Shown: positions 21,681-32,813, counted from the stretch's first letter. The stretch is 64,000 bases of DNA from Corythucha ciliata (GCA_038030265.1 CM075939.1:32593253-32657252); one strand, 5' to 3'. The notes: generated by a model not told the origin, from the letters alone. Made by a program: numbers and translations.

Positions 21681-23134
21681 CAGGGTGTTTCTGAAATGGA
21701 TGTCAATATTTAGGCTGGTGATTCCACGTCACAAATGCGTCAAAAAAAGTCATATTGACCCTAGTCCGATTCCTAATAGTTTCCGAGATATTCACGGATT
21801 TAGTAGTTTTCAAAATGACCTTGTTTTCTTGAAGAAAATCGTCCGTACCTTAGCAACCAGGGGCCGTATTCCGAAGCCGTGTGAAAATGCCGCAAAAAAC
21901 GGTTGCTATGGCGGGATAATGTTATTTCTTATTCGGCGTCCTTGGATCCCACTAGCGGGATTTTTTCCCGACCGTTCAGAATAAGCCCCCAGGTGAGTCA
22001 CGTCAAATCTGATGGCACCGTTGGAAAGGCCAGACTTTTTTCTACGTCGTTCTGTGTTATTTACTTGAATTTCTCCCACTCCTGCTGAGAAAATCAGCAT
22101 CAAAGTTGAAATTGTTTTTAATGTTACCCATGCTGACTAGGTTTTGAAGTCGATTTACTCAGCAACAAGTGGTTTCCACGATGACCTTTTTTCAGAAAAG
22201 TTGGCGCATGGTGTCAGCATCATTATGGTATCTTGACATCACCTTCCATCTCGGATATTTTTTCGATTATTCCAAAATGATTGCTGAAAAATCCGTTTTA
22301 GTGCTCATTACTCAAATAGTCTTTCTTCACGAATAACTCGAGGAAAACACGATGAATGTTTGCCATCCATTCTTGACTGAAAAGGGGCTCTGAAAGTAAA
22401 CATTTTGCAATGATAAAGGACTCAACTGTGCTGAAGACACAGTAGGTGGTCACAAAGACAAGTTGTGATTTAGGCCTGTAAAGAAATGTCCTTATTAATC
22501 GTTATATTCATCCTTATTAATAGTAGTCGCGGAAGACCCGACTCTGAGGACCATTCAACGATTAATAAGGGCATTTCTTTATAGGCCTAAATCACCACTT
22601 GTTGTGTGTCACCACCTACTGCGTCTTCAGCACAGTTGAGTCCTTCATCATTGGAAAATGTTCACTTTCAGAGGCTCTTTTTAGTCAAGAATGGGTAGCA
22701 AAAATTTATCAAGTTTTTTCTCGAGTTATTCGTGAAGAAGGACTATTGGAGTAATGAGCACCAAAACGGATTTTTCAGTCATCATTTTGCAATAATCGGA
22801 AAAATATCCGAGACGGAAGGTGATGTCAACATACCATAATGATGCTGACACCATGCGCCAACTTTTCTGAATAAAGTTCATCTTGGAAACCACTTGTTGC
22901 TGAGAAAATCGACTTCAAAACCTAGTCAACATGGGTAATACTGTAAACAATTTCAAGTTTGACGCTGAATTTCTCAGCAGGAGTGGGAGAAATTCAAGCA
23001 AATAACACTGAACGAGATGGAAAAAAGTCTGGCCTTTCCAACGGTGCCATCAGATTTGACGTGACTCACCTGGTTGCTAATGTACGGACGATTTTCTTCA
23101 AGAAAACAAGGTCATTTTGAAAACTACTAAATCT
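21681..23134. mobile_element. Foldback element with ~590-bp arms
   Basis: Left arm about 21800-22509, right arm about 22553-23134, roughly 90% identical when inverted (for example GTTGGCGCATGGTGTCAGCA and CAACAAGTGGTTTCCA in both). The loop is about 45 bp. The left side extends out to a CAGGGTGTTTCTGAAATGG end at 21681; the right arm stops at about 23134 where foreign sequence and a T-run begin, so the right end is lost. The left arm is also interrupted by the MITE at 21862-21988. No coding capacity. Confidence 0.85.
21862..21988. repeat. MITE with 5-bp duplication and empty site in the opposite arm
   Basis: GGCCGTATTCCGAA...CAGAATAAGCCC flanked by CCAGG (21857-21861 and 21989-21993). The opposite foldback arm (about 23068-23078, inverted) reads AACCAGGTGAG without the insert, so the insertion postdates the palindrome. 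Confidence 0.75.
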
Positions 23135-23160
23135 AGTGACGGTGTGTCAAATGCTTATCA

Positions 23161-23182
23161 TTTTTTTTTTTTTTTTTTTTTC
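23161..23182 (-). other. Poly(A)-like tract 3' of the unknown gene
   Basis: About 22 T on the plus strand, read as A on the coding strand of the upstream pseudogene, about 100 bp past its stop. It marks the probable end of a reverse-transcribed copy and sits close to where the right arm of the foldback is cut (23134). Confidence 0.5.
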
Positions 23183-24366
23183 CGGGATCTAGAGGTTGAA
23201 AATGACTCATTGTCGGAACTTGTCCCTTTTTTCTAAAATAAAACTTTTTGTGACGGGAACTTCCGAATTCTTCGTTTTTTAAGCATTAGACAAGGCTGTT
23301 TGCACTAACAAATGTCCTTGGACCGCTCTTGCGAAAGCGTGACCTTGCAGCATTTTATCAACAGAGAGTGGGACGTTGACGGTGCCTAGTAGATCCTTAA
23401 GCCCACTGCCGTTCATGCACCCCAAAAACGACATCAGCAAGTGAAATCCTCCTAGTCGAATGACGTACTGAGAAAGCACGGAGTCACATGGTGCTGCTGC
23501 AACTATTTCACGTGCTTTCCAATAAAGAGGTTGGTTGAAAGTAATGATCACACAACTCTGAGGGGTGATTCTGTAACTTGCAAAATTTACGTGTCGTAAA
23601 ATCGAAGAAGGGCGAGGGGAGGTACCTCGTTGCCATGGTTTTTACGATACCTATGGCCGATTTCACCACTGAGAGTTAAGGTTCGAGTTAGGGTTATCTC
23701 AGAGTTAGTGAAAAAAAACCGTTTCACCACTTCGAGTTAGCATTAATCTTAAGGTTAACAATAGGAACTTCGTCTCTTAACCCCTGCTTAACCCTGTTGG
23801 TGAGTTTCATCATCGAAAGTTAGAGTTTGAGTTACGGGTAACTCCGAGTTTTTTGAAAAAATGTGTTTCACCACTCGGAATTTGGCTTAACCTTCGGGTT
23901 ACCAGGGTGGTTAACTCCCAGATCTTATTCTCTACTTTTTCTAGGGAATAACTCGTTGACTCGGACATAACCTTGTTTCTGACCAAAAGCATACTTTTTC
24001 GGTGAAGCATATTTTTAGTTCTTCCTTGAAAATAACTGTTTAAAAAACCCGTGTAAAAAGAGTGAGAATGGAACATCGTTCATTTGCGTTCGAATTATTA
24101 AACGATGATGAAGACGATGACATACAAATGATAATTCAGCTGTAAAGACGACCAAGGGTATTCAAGAAGAGAATCAGCTACCTAAATTACTATGACGAGA
24201 TTGATTTCAAAACCCGTTTTCGTGTGTCAAAAGCAACCTTCAGGCCAGTCTTGGAAATGTTTGAAGGTGAAATCACTCCACCTTCAGAAAGGTAAGGCAT
24301 ATATTTTCATATTCCAGCCACATTATTTTCGAACATTATTAAGCTTTCGTTTAAGGGGTAGTACTC

Positions 24367-24594
24367 CGCGTTACGTAAACTATCGCCTCGTTTCTGTACC
24401 AATCCTGGATTTCAATGCTTCTGCACTGCAACTGTAAAATCCACGTAGAATTTCACCTTGAAAATGCACTCTCTATCGTTGACTTATGTAGGAAAGGAAA
24501 ATCGTACACACGTGCGGAATTTCCTGGAGATTTATATGAGACCTTTAAATCCAGGACTGGTGCAGAAATACGGTGATAATTTACATAAAGCGAA
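24367..24594. repeat. Diverged palindromic MITE in the Harbinger 3 intron
   Basis: Arms CGTTACGTAAACTATCGCC...TCCTGGATTT (24368-24412) and AAATCCAGGACTGGTGCAG...GATAATTTACATAAAGCG (24546-24593). Related to the MITE at 6361-6517. Confidence 0.5.
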
Positions 24595-25239
24595 GTGAGC
24601 GAGGTAAGATTAGAGGGGGGTCGAATTATGTGTACAACTCCCCCTTTCGTTGTCAATAAATAATTAAATACCTTCAAAAGAGTACCCAAGTGCCGTTAGT
24701 CCTTGGCCCTTATTGGCCACCGTCCCTCCTCCTAGGGATACTTGTGCACATATTAAATTACTGGGGTATAAAAGCGGAACTGTAGCTGATAGTTTGGTCG
24801 AGCTCTTTATCCGTTCAAACGCTCAAAGAAAGTGGAAGTGTGAACACTAGACGATTCTGAGTCGGCTGACGAAAGTCCAGTCTACATAAGACGCAAGGGC
24901 GCCTTCGTGGAACGCAAAAGAGAACGCTGAAATAGTTATACTATAGCAAAACACCAGAAATAAGTAATGTCTTGCGTCCTGCGGATGCGTCTCTGCATCT
25001 TATACAGACGGGGCTTTACATTATGAGGTCCGGACTCTATACATATACTCTGCTCAGTGGGCACACTAGAATTCAGCCCAAACAGACCAAATTAACGGTC
25101 GACGATAAGTCCGCAGTGTTTCGGGATTGATTGGGGTTCAGTAATCGGTGAGGCATTTTTTAGTATAGAAATTTCATGTTTCGTGCTGATAGTCAATAAA
25201 AGGGAAAGAACGATGTAGTGGACTAGAGTATAGAATCAA

Positions 25240-25437
25240 GGCATTCAAAAGATGTGTCCGTCCACAGAATTTTATTTAATTGTACGAGACCGCGGTTTCG
25301 ATGTTACTTCATCATCGTTAGGTGCTGACGAGTCAGGAGTTTACGGCGACTGAGCGACCGATGATGAAGTAACATCGAAACCGCGGTCTCGCACAATTAA
25401 ATGAAAATCTGTGGGCGGACACATCTTTTGAATTCCT
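25240..25437. repeat. Palindrome with GATGA...GAAAC motif
   Basis: Arms of about 70 bp (AAAAGATGTGTCCGTCCACAG ... inverted copy ending ACATCTTTTGAAT) around a 45-bp centre. Each arm carries CGATGATGAAGTAACATCGA followed by AACCGCGGTCTCG, arranged like the tail motif in 18682-19016. Probably a related retroinsert. Confidence 0.5.
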
Positions 25438-26918
25438 TGAAGTGATGGTAGGGGGAAAGGAAAAAAGAGGAATATTTCCAACCCCCTTCTTGCCACGACT
25501 AATGCGCTCAGCATAACTGTGTGACCATTAATAATTGTCATTACAACATTATAGAGAAAATAAAAAAGTAAAGATACGAGATACATAAATCATTTGTTGT
25601 TCCAGGAATAGAGCGATATGTGCAGCTTCAAAGCTGTACATGACGCTCAGATATCTTGCCACAGGCTCATTTTTATGGTCGGTTTCCGATTTCGCTGGAG
25701 TGAGCAGATCGTCGGCTTGCAGATACGTGGCACAAGTCTGCAGGTCAATAGCCAGACTGAGGCTGCGTTTCATTTCGTTTCCGAGGAATGAATACGTGAA
25801 AAGGGAAGTAGCCGCAGACTTCTACACCATTGCTAGATTTCCTCGGGTGATAGGAGCTGTGGACTGCACGCACATAAGAATTCAATCTCCTGGCATGAGA
25901 CTACCCAGTTTGATCAAAACGTTATTAATCCATTCCAATCGTAATTATTTGGAACTTTTTAGGTGGTGGCGACGCGGAAACTTTTAGAAACAGAAAGGCA
26001 TATGAAAAATTTAGAAGTAGTAAAGAGTATGGAGGAAAACCCGAGGGTTTGGTAACTCTCACTTTAAATTAGTGGTGAAACGGAAGCTCTCTTAACTCGA
26101 AGGCACTCCAAACTCCAAGAGTTAACTAACCCACACTCCAACACCGGACCGATTGAAATCTACCCTAAGGATTTGACGATTTTTTTTTTTTTTTTAACCC
26201 TGATATTTCGAGTTACGGGTAACTTGGAGTTAGTGACAAAAAATTGTTTCCCTTCTTAGAGTTAGTCTTAACCTTAAGGTTAGTAAAAGCTCTTAACCTC
26301 GAGACACCCTTAACTCCGAGAGTTAAGTAGTCCACACTTTAACTCCAACTTGGTGAAATCGGCCACTAGTGAATTAAACTGTGGAATTTTCACGCTAGAA
26401 TGTGTGGTCTCGAAGAAAAAATAATAAATTCTTGACAAATGCGTGGAAAAACCAAGGCAATGGGGTACATCCTCTCACCCTCCTTCCCAGTTACGACACG
26501 TAAATTTTGCGAGTTACAGAATCACCCCCCTGGTTGCAGTGGCGGTTCTTGGGGTTCTGGCCAGGGTAGGCGAAAATATTTGCCCCCCCTCCCTCATTCA
26601 CTGCACATCCTTTATGTGAACTACAATAGTATGTATGCAGTACTTAGCAAGTAACCTTGGTTAAGCCAGTTTATTGCGATTTGTACCATGAAGAATTAAA
26701 GGAACGATAAAACTTGTGTGAAGTTGGCCCCCTATTAGCCTCTTTACAGGGGCAGGATACTAACCCACATCACAGAAATCGGCATGCGAGTCTAAAGCCA
26801 ACAAAACTGGACGCTAACAAAACCCGAGCATCTGTTTAATGCTTCTGCGGGGAGCAAAAACGCTAACAACAATGATCCAAACCCAATTCCGGAACTGGAG
26901 AGTGAGAGAGTAAAGTCA

Positions 26919-27490
26919 AGAGCGTCCCCCCTCAAAAGTGCCACTATCAAAAAATCTGAAAAAATTACACGAGGCTCCTCTCATCACTAGTAATGAAAGG
27001 GCACCAACACCCAATTCCGATAAGGCGCCGTTCTCGGGGGGCAGCGCTTCAACTATGAGTCGAAGGCGGAGGCGGAAGTAAAGAGCGTCCCCCCTCAAAA
27101 GTGCCACTATCAAAAAATCTGAAAAAATTACACGAGGCTCCTCTCATTACTAGTAACGAAAGGGCACCATCACACAATTCCGATAAGGCGCTGTTCTCGG
27201 GGGGCAGCGCTTCAACAATGAGTCGAAGGCGGAAGTAAAGAGCGTCCCCCCTCAAAAGTGCCACTATCAAAAAATCTGAAAAAATTACACGAGGCTCCTC
27301 TCATTACTAGTAACGAAAGGGCACCAACACCCAATTCCGATAAGGCGCCGTTCTCGGGGGGCAGCGCTTCAACTATGAGTCGAAGGCGGAGGCGGAAGTA
27401 AAGAGCGTCCCCCCTCAAAAGTGCCACTATCAAAAAATCTGAAAAAATTACACGAGGCTCCTCTCATTACTAGTAACGAAAAGGCACCGA
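26919..27490. repeat. ~160-bp tandem repeat, four units, in the left hAT arm
   Basis: Units start AGAGCGTCCCCCCTCAAAAG at about 26919, 27082, 27239 and 27400 and include GCACCAACACCCAATTCCGA and GGGGGGCAGCGCTTCAAC. Two inverted units lie in the right arm (about 28170-28460), so the array differs in copy number between arms. Confidence 0.85.
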
Positions 27491-27584
27491 CACCCAAGCC
27501 CGACGTTATCATTTTATGGGTAAATAGGAGTGTGATTTTTTTTATATATAAATTTTTATTAAAAAAAATTAAAAACTTGAACTT

Positions 27585-27890
27585 TCAGTCTTGGCGAGGC
27601 TCTCCGCCGTACCGACTGTTGAAATAAACTTGGTCGCGGCGACCACGGCGACCGTCGGCGTCGTAAGGCCGGTAATACGCCGGATTCGGGCGAAACTCCT
27701 GCCGTTGTATTTGACTGGGATTGGCAGGGGGTGGCTCATCTCCCCCTGCTTGAAACAGCGGCACTTCTGCCGCCGGCGGCGGTGGCGGCGGCTCAAATGT
27801 TGCCGGAGCCGCTTCCGCTGGGTTGGGGATTGATGCCGGTTCGGCCACCCCCTGACCACGGGTCGCATTGCGGGTCCCGTTGTGACGGTT
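27585..27890 (-). CDS. Proline-rich exon-like segment carried inside the hAT
   Basis: A GC-rich island within AT-rich surroundings. One minus-strand frame of about 100 codons reads NGTRNATRGQGVAEPASIP, EAAPATFEPPPPPPAAEVPL, EFRPNPAYYRPYDADGRRGR and ends GGEPRQD then TGA at 27585. No hydrophobic segments; proline, alanine and arginine rich. Composition differs sharply from every transposon gene in the window. The frame opens without an obvious start, which suits an internal or last exon of a host gene captured by the element. No homologue recognised, so this is inference from composition and context. Confidence 0.35.
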   Translation of the reverse strand, partial: NRHNGTRNATRGQGVAEPASIPNPAEAAPATFEPPPPPPAAEVPLFQAGGDEPPPANPSQIQRQEFRPNPAYYRPYDADGRRGRRDQVYFNSRYGGEPRQD

Positions 27891-30800
27891 TATTAATGAC
27901 TAGAAGTGCAAAAGAACATCAAATAGATATGTTCGTGGTGAATGAATATTAGGAAATAATAAAGACTGGAATATCAATCTACTTACTGTGTTAATGTGAT
28001 CTGCAATGAACAACAATTCGTTCAGTTTGAGGAGATCGAGACTGTTTGATATGTGCCTCTTAGTGAGTCTGTCAAAAATCAGCATAGTTGATAGTAAGTT
28101 TTCTATGGTACCTAGTAATAATATAAATATTTGCAAATTTTGTGTACTTACTCAGTCAAATTTCGCGCTGCCCCCCGAGAACGGCGCCTTATCGGAATTG
28201 GGTGTTGGTGCCCTTTCGTTACTAGTAATGAGAGGAGCCTCGTGTAATTTTTTCAGATTTTTTGATAGTGGCACTTTTGAGGAGGACGCTCTTTACTTCC
28301 GCCTCCGCCTTCGACTCATAGTTGAAGCGCTGCCCCCCGAGAACGGCGCCTTATCGGAGTTGGGTGTTAGTGCACTTTCGTTACTAGTAATGAGAGGAGC
28401 CTTGTGTAATTTTTTCAGATTTTTTGATAGTGGCACTTTTGAGGGGGGACGCTCTTGACTTTACTCTCTCACTCTCCAGTTCCGGAATTGGGTTTGGATC
28501 ATTGTTGTTAGCGTTTTTGCTCCCCGCAGAAGCAATAAACAGATGCTCGGGTTATGTTAGCGTCCAGTTTTGTTGGCTTTAGACTCGCATGCCGATTTCT
28601 GTGATGTGGGTTAGTATCCTGCCCCTGTAAAGAGGCTAATAGGGGGCCAACTTCACACTCTTAACGATAAAACGTCTTACCAGATTTCTTATGCCCACGT
28701 AAAATAGAAATTGTGGGTAACGGCCGGCCTTTAAATAGAACGATGTATACCTTTTCATCTTCGTTTCGTTGAGAAAAAGGCCTGTCTTATTTATGAGGGA
28801 AACAACGCATTCATCAACGGCATTATGGTCCGGTCAGGATGCATGATTTTACTTCTTTTAGATCGTAAAATAAGAAAATAACACACAATGAAACTAATTT
28901 ATAATTCACGACGCAAAGAAATCCGAGTACACCAAGCAAAACTGCAGAAAGACGCACAAGAAAAAATAAAACCATGCCATGCGCTTCCCCGTGCTGACCC
29001 GAAGGTTATTCTCCGTCAGTCCGTCACCCTCCTACTTTCCTCTTTCCTTTTGCCTGTTTCTTTCTCGCTCCCTCTCATAAAAGACGACGGGCGAGATCGC
29101 CTTTAGGAGCCTTAGGAGAGCGGGCTTTGAGGGGGCCTCTGTGTATAAGAGGGATAGACGAAGAAGCGAGAGGATGGCGAAGGCTCTTTGTTACGTCGCC
29201 TTAACCACCCTTTTTCCCTTACACAAGCCACTGGTGGCTTCGTCTAACCACCATGGCACGTGAGTGTTGAGGGTTGCATACTTCAGTGGCTAAGCGCAAC
29301 CACTATATGAGATGCTATCACCACCTCGTCAAAAAAGCTTTTTTAAAATACCGCAAGTTAAAGTATTGTAAAGTTGAATAATTTCATGATAATTCGGGCA
29401 TCTAAAAAAATATTTGCCCCTTGATTTCTGGCTAGGCGCCGCCTACCTTGCCTACCAATAAGAACCGCCACTGTCTGGTTAACTTCACAGCAAAGGTCAC
29501 CTGCATATTGCAATGCTGTGTACAAAGTGCTCACATCGGAAGGAGGGGCATTAATGAACGGAAGTGGTATCACTTTAGTTTTTTCACTGTAAAACCCCTT
29601 TATCAAAGCAATCATGAATCCTTTCCACTCAGGAACAGCATTATCAAGTGACTTGGCAAAGAACCATTGCATGTCATGTGGTTGGGGATCAAATAGTACA
29701 GGTGGTACGTCGATGTGTTTCACATGGATTCCTTCCAGTCCCAATGTTTTGCTTCCTACGTTTCCGTATGTTCGCAGTGGAGTAATTCCAAGCGCTCCAC
29801 ACTCCTGTGATGGAGGCCTTTTCGTCAAACTTCGTATTTTATCACTTCTTGCGATGGAACTGGCGGGGGTGAGGCATCTGATGCCCCCCAGCGAATGGAA
29901 GATGTTCATTCCATCAATGGTGCATACGTTAAAGTCCGCATTATCAAAAACGAACTAGCTGAAAGACCCACCTTTCAGAAAAGGCTTCTCATGAGCTATT
30001 GCAGATAGCTCCAATGTATGAGCTTCGTAATAAGATGATGCAAAGCCCAGACTCGCGAGAATGTTTACTAACGTTTTTGAGCCAAACCTTCTGTAAACAA
30101 TAAGGGAAAGGCTATCCATGATAGATGAAATGAACGTACGCGGCCGAACAATGGAAATTATGCTGTGTGCTATGACAGTGCATTTCTTCAGTGTCTCGGG
30201 GAGTCTCTTCGTATTTTTCATTGTTACATCCTCTAGGAATGTTTGTAGAGTTTGAGGAATATCACGTGCGTCCTTCAGGAAGTCATCACTGGGAGCATAC
30301 ATTGTAGCATCATAAATTTGACTCTGTACGTCTTACCTGATTATTTCAGCCGCCTTCTTCACAATCCTTAGTCGCTCTTCAGTTGCCTCATTATCCCTAG
30401 TCTCATACCAAGAATCGCTCAGGAGTTTGAGTCCAGTTTCTCTGAAGCATATGGTAGATTCTTTTTGTCGATTTTTTCCTGGTGATATTGTAATGTGATC
30501 TCCGAACTCTGTCAACAACTTGGCTCTGATCGTATTGTCAGTGGGCAGTTTCCCTGTTACTGCAGCTTTTAGTTCGTCAATGGAGAACTGACAGTCGCTG
30601 TTATTCTCCATAAACTTGAAAATTTCATTCATGGCCTCAGTGTCGTGAGCATCACGTTCAGATTCAGATTCTGATGGCATTTTGTATGACGGCCTGAAAA
30701 AAGACTTGCGACAATCATCATGGTATCTGGCTTCCTCCGCGACCTAATCAAAACTCGAGGCTAAACGACCAACTACCTCTGCACCCCACTCATCTCGTCT

Positions 30801-31048
30801 AGCATTTCAAGCTTCAACGCATGAGATTTTAAAGGTTGAAATGTTCCTGACATTGTACACTTGCCTTCGCTTCTCAGCAGGTTTTTTCTTCTCTTCTTCG
30901 ATTGAACACTTGCAAAATAGGCAAAGTGTCTTGAAGTCAAAGGATGGTTTCGTGAACCTTAAAGGGGTAGTATTGAAGGGGCCTGGTGGGGATGGAACAT
31001 TTTTCTGCAGTTATGCTTTAATGCTTCCAGGTCTTGTGTACTGTTTTC

Positions 31049-31268
31049 TAGGGGTGTGACGGTACCCCAGAAATTTGTCACTGCTCCAATTGCTCCAGTG
31101 ACAGGAATGGAGCAGTGACACGATACCGGTACGATATCGGAAGGCTGGCTGAATATTTTTTTTAACCGATACGGTACGGTTAAGCCGGGTAGGCTGGAGC
31201 AGTGACAGACTGCTCCAACTCTCATATCGGTGACACGTCACTGCTCCAACCGTACCGTCACACCCCTG
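31049..31268. mobile_element. hAT MITE, 220 bp, 8-bp duplication CTGTTTTC
   Basis: Begins TAGGGGTGTGACGGTACC and ends CCGTACCGTCACACCCCTG, flanked by CTGTTTTC (31041-31048 and 31269-31276). It carries repeated GGAGCAGTGAC words. With its duplication (228 bp) it is a multiple of three, so it does not shift the host frame around VHKECRKQ. Confidence 0.85.
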
Positions 31269-31436
31269 CTGTTTTCTACACTCCTTATGAACCTTTGCTG
31301 ATGTCAAACCTTTGAGCCCAGAGCTCTTTCCGTCCTTTCTTGCCTTACTGGCAGACATCAGAGAAGCAATTCCTTTTTCAGAAACGTAACCGAGGTCTCT
31401 ACTCTCTCCGCCACAAACAAAGCACTTGTTCGTCAT

Positions 31437-32383
31437 CCCGAAGAAAAAAAAAACAAACTAAGGAAAAAAAGAAAAAGAAAAAAACGCAAGACAAACAGTA
31501 ACTTTTCACGAGCTTAAAAAGAACGAAAACGACACAAACGCACAATCACGAGTATTAGGTTGCACTTACACTTCACGCTGCCCGTTTATCACACATGACA
31601 CCTGACAAATTTACTTCATAAATATAATGGCGACATGACATAAATATAGTGGCGACCATGTGTTGTCCATGACGGCCAGCTCTTCGCCACACTTGAGGCT
31701 TGTATGCACTGTGCATGTAGATGAGTAGATTATTAGCTAAACAAGTACGAATACCAACTTTTTGGTCAATTCCCTAGCAGTGAGAAGGATTTTCAGATTA
31801 GTGGCAAATCGTGAGTTACTAAAATTGACTAAGGTCCGGGTCGACCACATGGGTTTAAAGTTCCGTTTAACACAAAGCTGAGCTTAAGAGCTTACACCAC
31901 AATCTGAATTCAGTATTTTCAATACAAAATCGTTTAACCCCTTAGGAAAATTTAAACGGACATTGTCGACCTAACCCTAAATTACTCGACCAGTGTGAAC
32001 AAAGCTTAAGGATACGTTTAAACCTCGCGCTACTGGCTCATCACACATAATGCCGGATACAATGATTCAAAAGATGTCCCCGATGCATCGTTCCGTCAGG
32101 CGTCATGTGTGATGGGTGAGCATCGTGATATAAAACGTGCCCATAAAATTTATGGATTTGGTTCGCTTCTAGGATTCATCGCTGTGTTGGGTGCCTTGTT
32201 CGATGAGCGAGCAGCGTTAACCATAATCATGCCCTTAGCAATGAACTAAACACTGAATCACTGAGTCTGGTGACAGTGAGAAGTGGACACTCCGGAGGTC
32301 ACCTTTCACTTCCACACCATTAGCATTATTCACTTCACTAGCGTCATTTGCCTGCCCTCATCGCTCGCTTAAGAGGACTTCCG
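31437..32383. other. No gene; contains a 526-bp element with 19-bp inverted ends
   Basis: A-rich 5' flank of the unknown gene, then a segment 31588-32113 whose ends ATCACACATGACACCTGAC and its inverted copy match at 18 of 19 positions. Inside it, 31830-31990 resembles 33380-33530 and 19745-19905 of the long-TIR elements (ACATGGGYTTRAAGTTC, CAATACAAAATCGTTTAA). Confidence 0.4.
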
Positions 32384-32813
32384 TTGTGAAACTTTAAGAA
32401 TGGCACATTTTCTCAATAAGCAAGTTGAGAAAAGGTATGGAAAGGGAAACACCCGGAGTGAGAATACACACACCTGCTTTACCAGCTCAGGAATATGGGA
32501 AACAAGTCCTTTTAAGCTGGTACGGTGCAAACAAGATGGATACCTACCTCAACACCCATCGTCTCTAATGCTTCCTATTGTCTGCGTCGAACATAAAATC
32601 TGACATTTCATCCTTCCACTAACCGAGGGACTCAGGAGCACAGTTTCCAGCCTCAAATTTCGATTGGAAATGTATTGAGCCCTAAAACTGGCTATGAGAT
32701 CACAACAGCAACAACTACCTGGTTCCCATTCAAACCAAGCAATCAGCTCCACTGAACCGGTATACTACATCCTCAATCGTATATTATTTCGTCGGTGCGT
32801 TACCGACCGCAGT

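Larger units (their letters stand above)
24068..26010 (+). pseudogene. HARBI1-like transposase, truncated
   Basis: Exon 1 (24068-24291) starts MEHRSFAFELLNDDEDDD, has a TAA at 24143-24145, then RPRVFKKRISYLNYYDEIDF and FRVSKATFRPVLEMFEGE, ending in an AG|GTAAGG donor. Exon 2 begins at 25606 after a TTGTTCCAG acceptor, in the correct phase, and reads YMTLRYLATGSFLWSVSDFA, a helix-turn-helix (GVSRSSACRYVAQVCRSIAR), then FPRVIGAVDCTHIRIQSPG with the first catalytic Asp. After a likely intron (GC...TTTTTAG) a short piece GGDAETFRNRKAY remains near 25970. The part carrying the second Asp and the Glu is missing. Harbinger transposases need a partner Myb-like protein; none is present in this copy. 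Confidence 0.75.
23561..26529 (+). mobile_element. PIF/Harbinger element 3, with CTG duplication
   Basis: Starts AGGGGTGATTCTGTAACT and ends AGTTACAGAATCACCCCC, with CTG on both sides (23558-23560 and 26530-26532), the 3-bp target size of PIF/Harbinger. Subterminal regions share GGCCGATTTCACCA / TGGTGAAATCGGCC and many (G)AGTTA words. It contains a partial transposase gene, a palindromic MITE (24367-24594) and a second palindrome (25240-25437). It lies inside the unknown minus-strand gene. Confidence 0.85.
26537..29473. mobile_element. hAT-type non-autonomous element
   Basis: Ends CAGTGGCGGTTCTTGG and CCAATAAGAACCGCCACTG with an 8-bp target duplication TCTGGTTA on the right (29474-29481). 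The left copy is TCTGGTTG, split by Harbinger 3 (T at 23557, CTG, element, CTGGTTG). Long inner inverted arms (about 26720-27490 and 28160-28660) contain a tandem repeat. No transposase; a proline-rich exon-like segment occupies the centre. Eight-bp duplications and CAGTGGCG ends fit hAT. Confidence 0.85.
23279..31436 (-). pseudogene. Intronless gene of an unrecognised invertebrate family, invaded by three transposons
   Basis: One minus-strand frame can be followed from an ATG at 31436 to a stop at 23279 once three insertions are set aside. It opens MTNKCFVCGGESRDLG with VHKECRKQ (C-x2-C...H-x2-C), repeats the pattern (FDFKTLCLFCKC...ARYHDDCRKSFF), then 30680-30333 (MPSESESERDAHDTEAMNEI), 30302-29955 (RRFGSKTLVNILASLGF), 29950-29476 (VFDNADFNVCTIDG, MNIFHSLGG) and 23551-23279 (FNQPLYWKAREIVAAAPCDS, VIRLGGFHLLMSFLG). 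Premature stops interrupt it: TAA near 31000, TGA and TAG between 30840 and 30740, TAA after EIIR at 30333, TAG near 29955. The frame crosses these points without introns. A run of about 22 A follows the 3' end (23161-23182). I recall similar long proteins with these phrases in many invertebrates, but no function. Confidence 0.6.

Noticed and set aside
26916..28458. Repeated frames starting MIVALLRGDALYFRLR
   Set aside because: They are translations of the ~160-bp tandem unit in the hAT arms, occur on both strands, and have no start or splice context.
30303..30345. Splice donor AG|GTAAGA in the unknown minus-strand gene
   Set aside because: The frame continues directly past it in the same phase with only a TAA in between, and no acceptor at a sensible distance is needed; read as a nonsense change.
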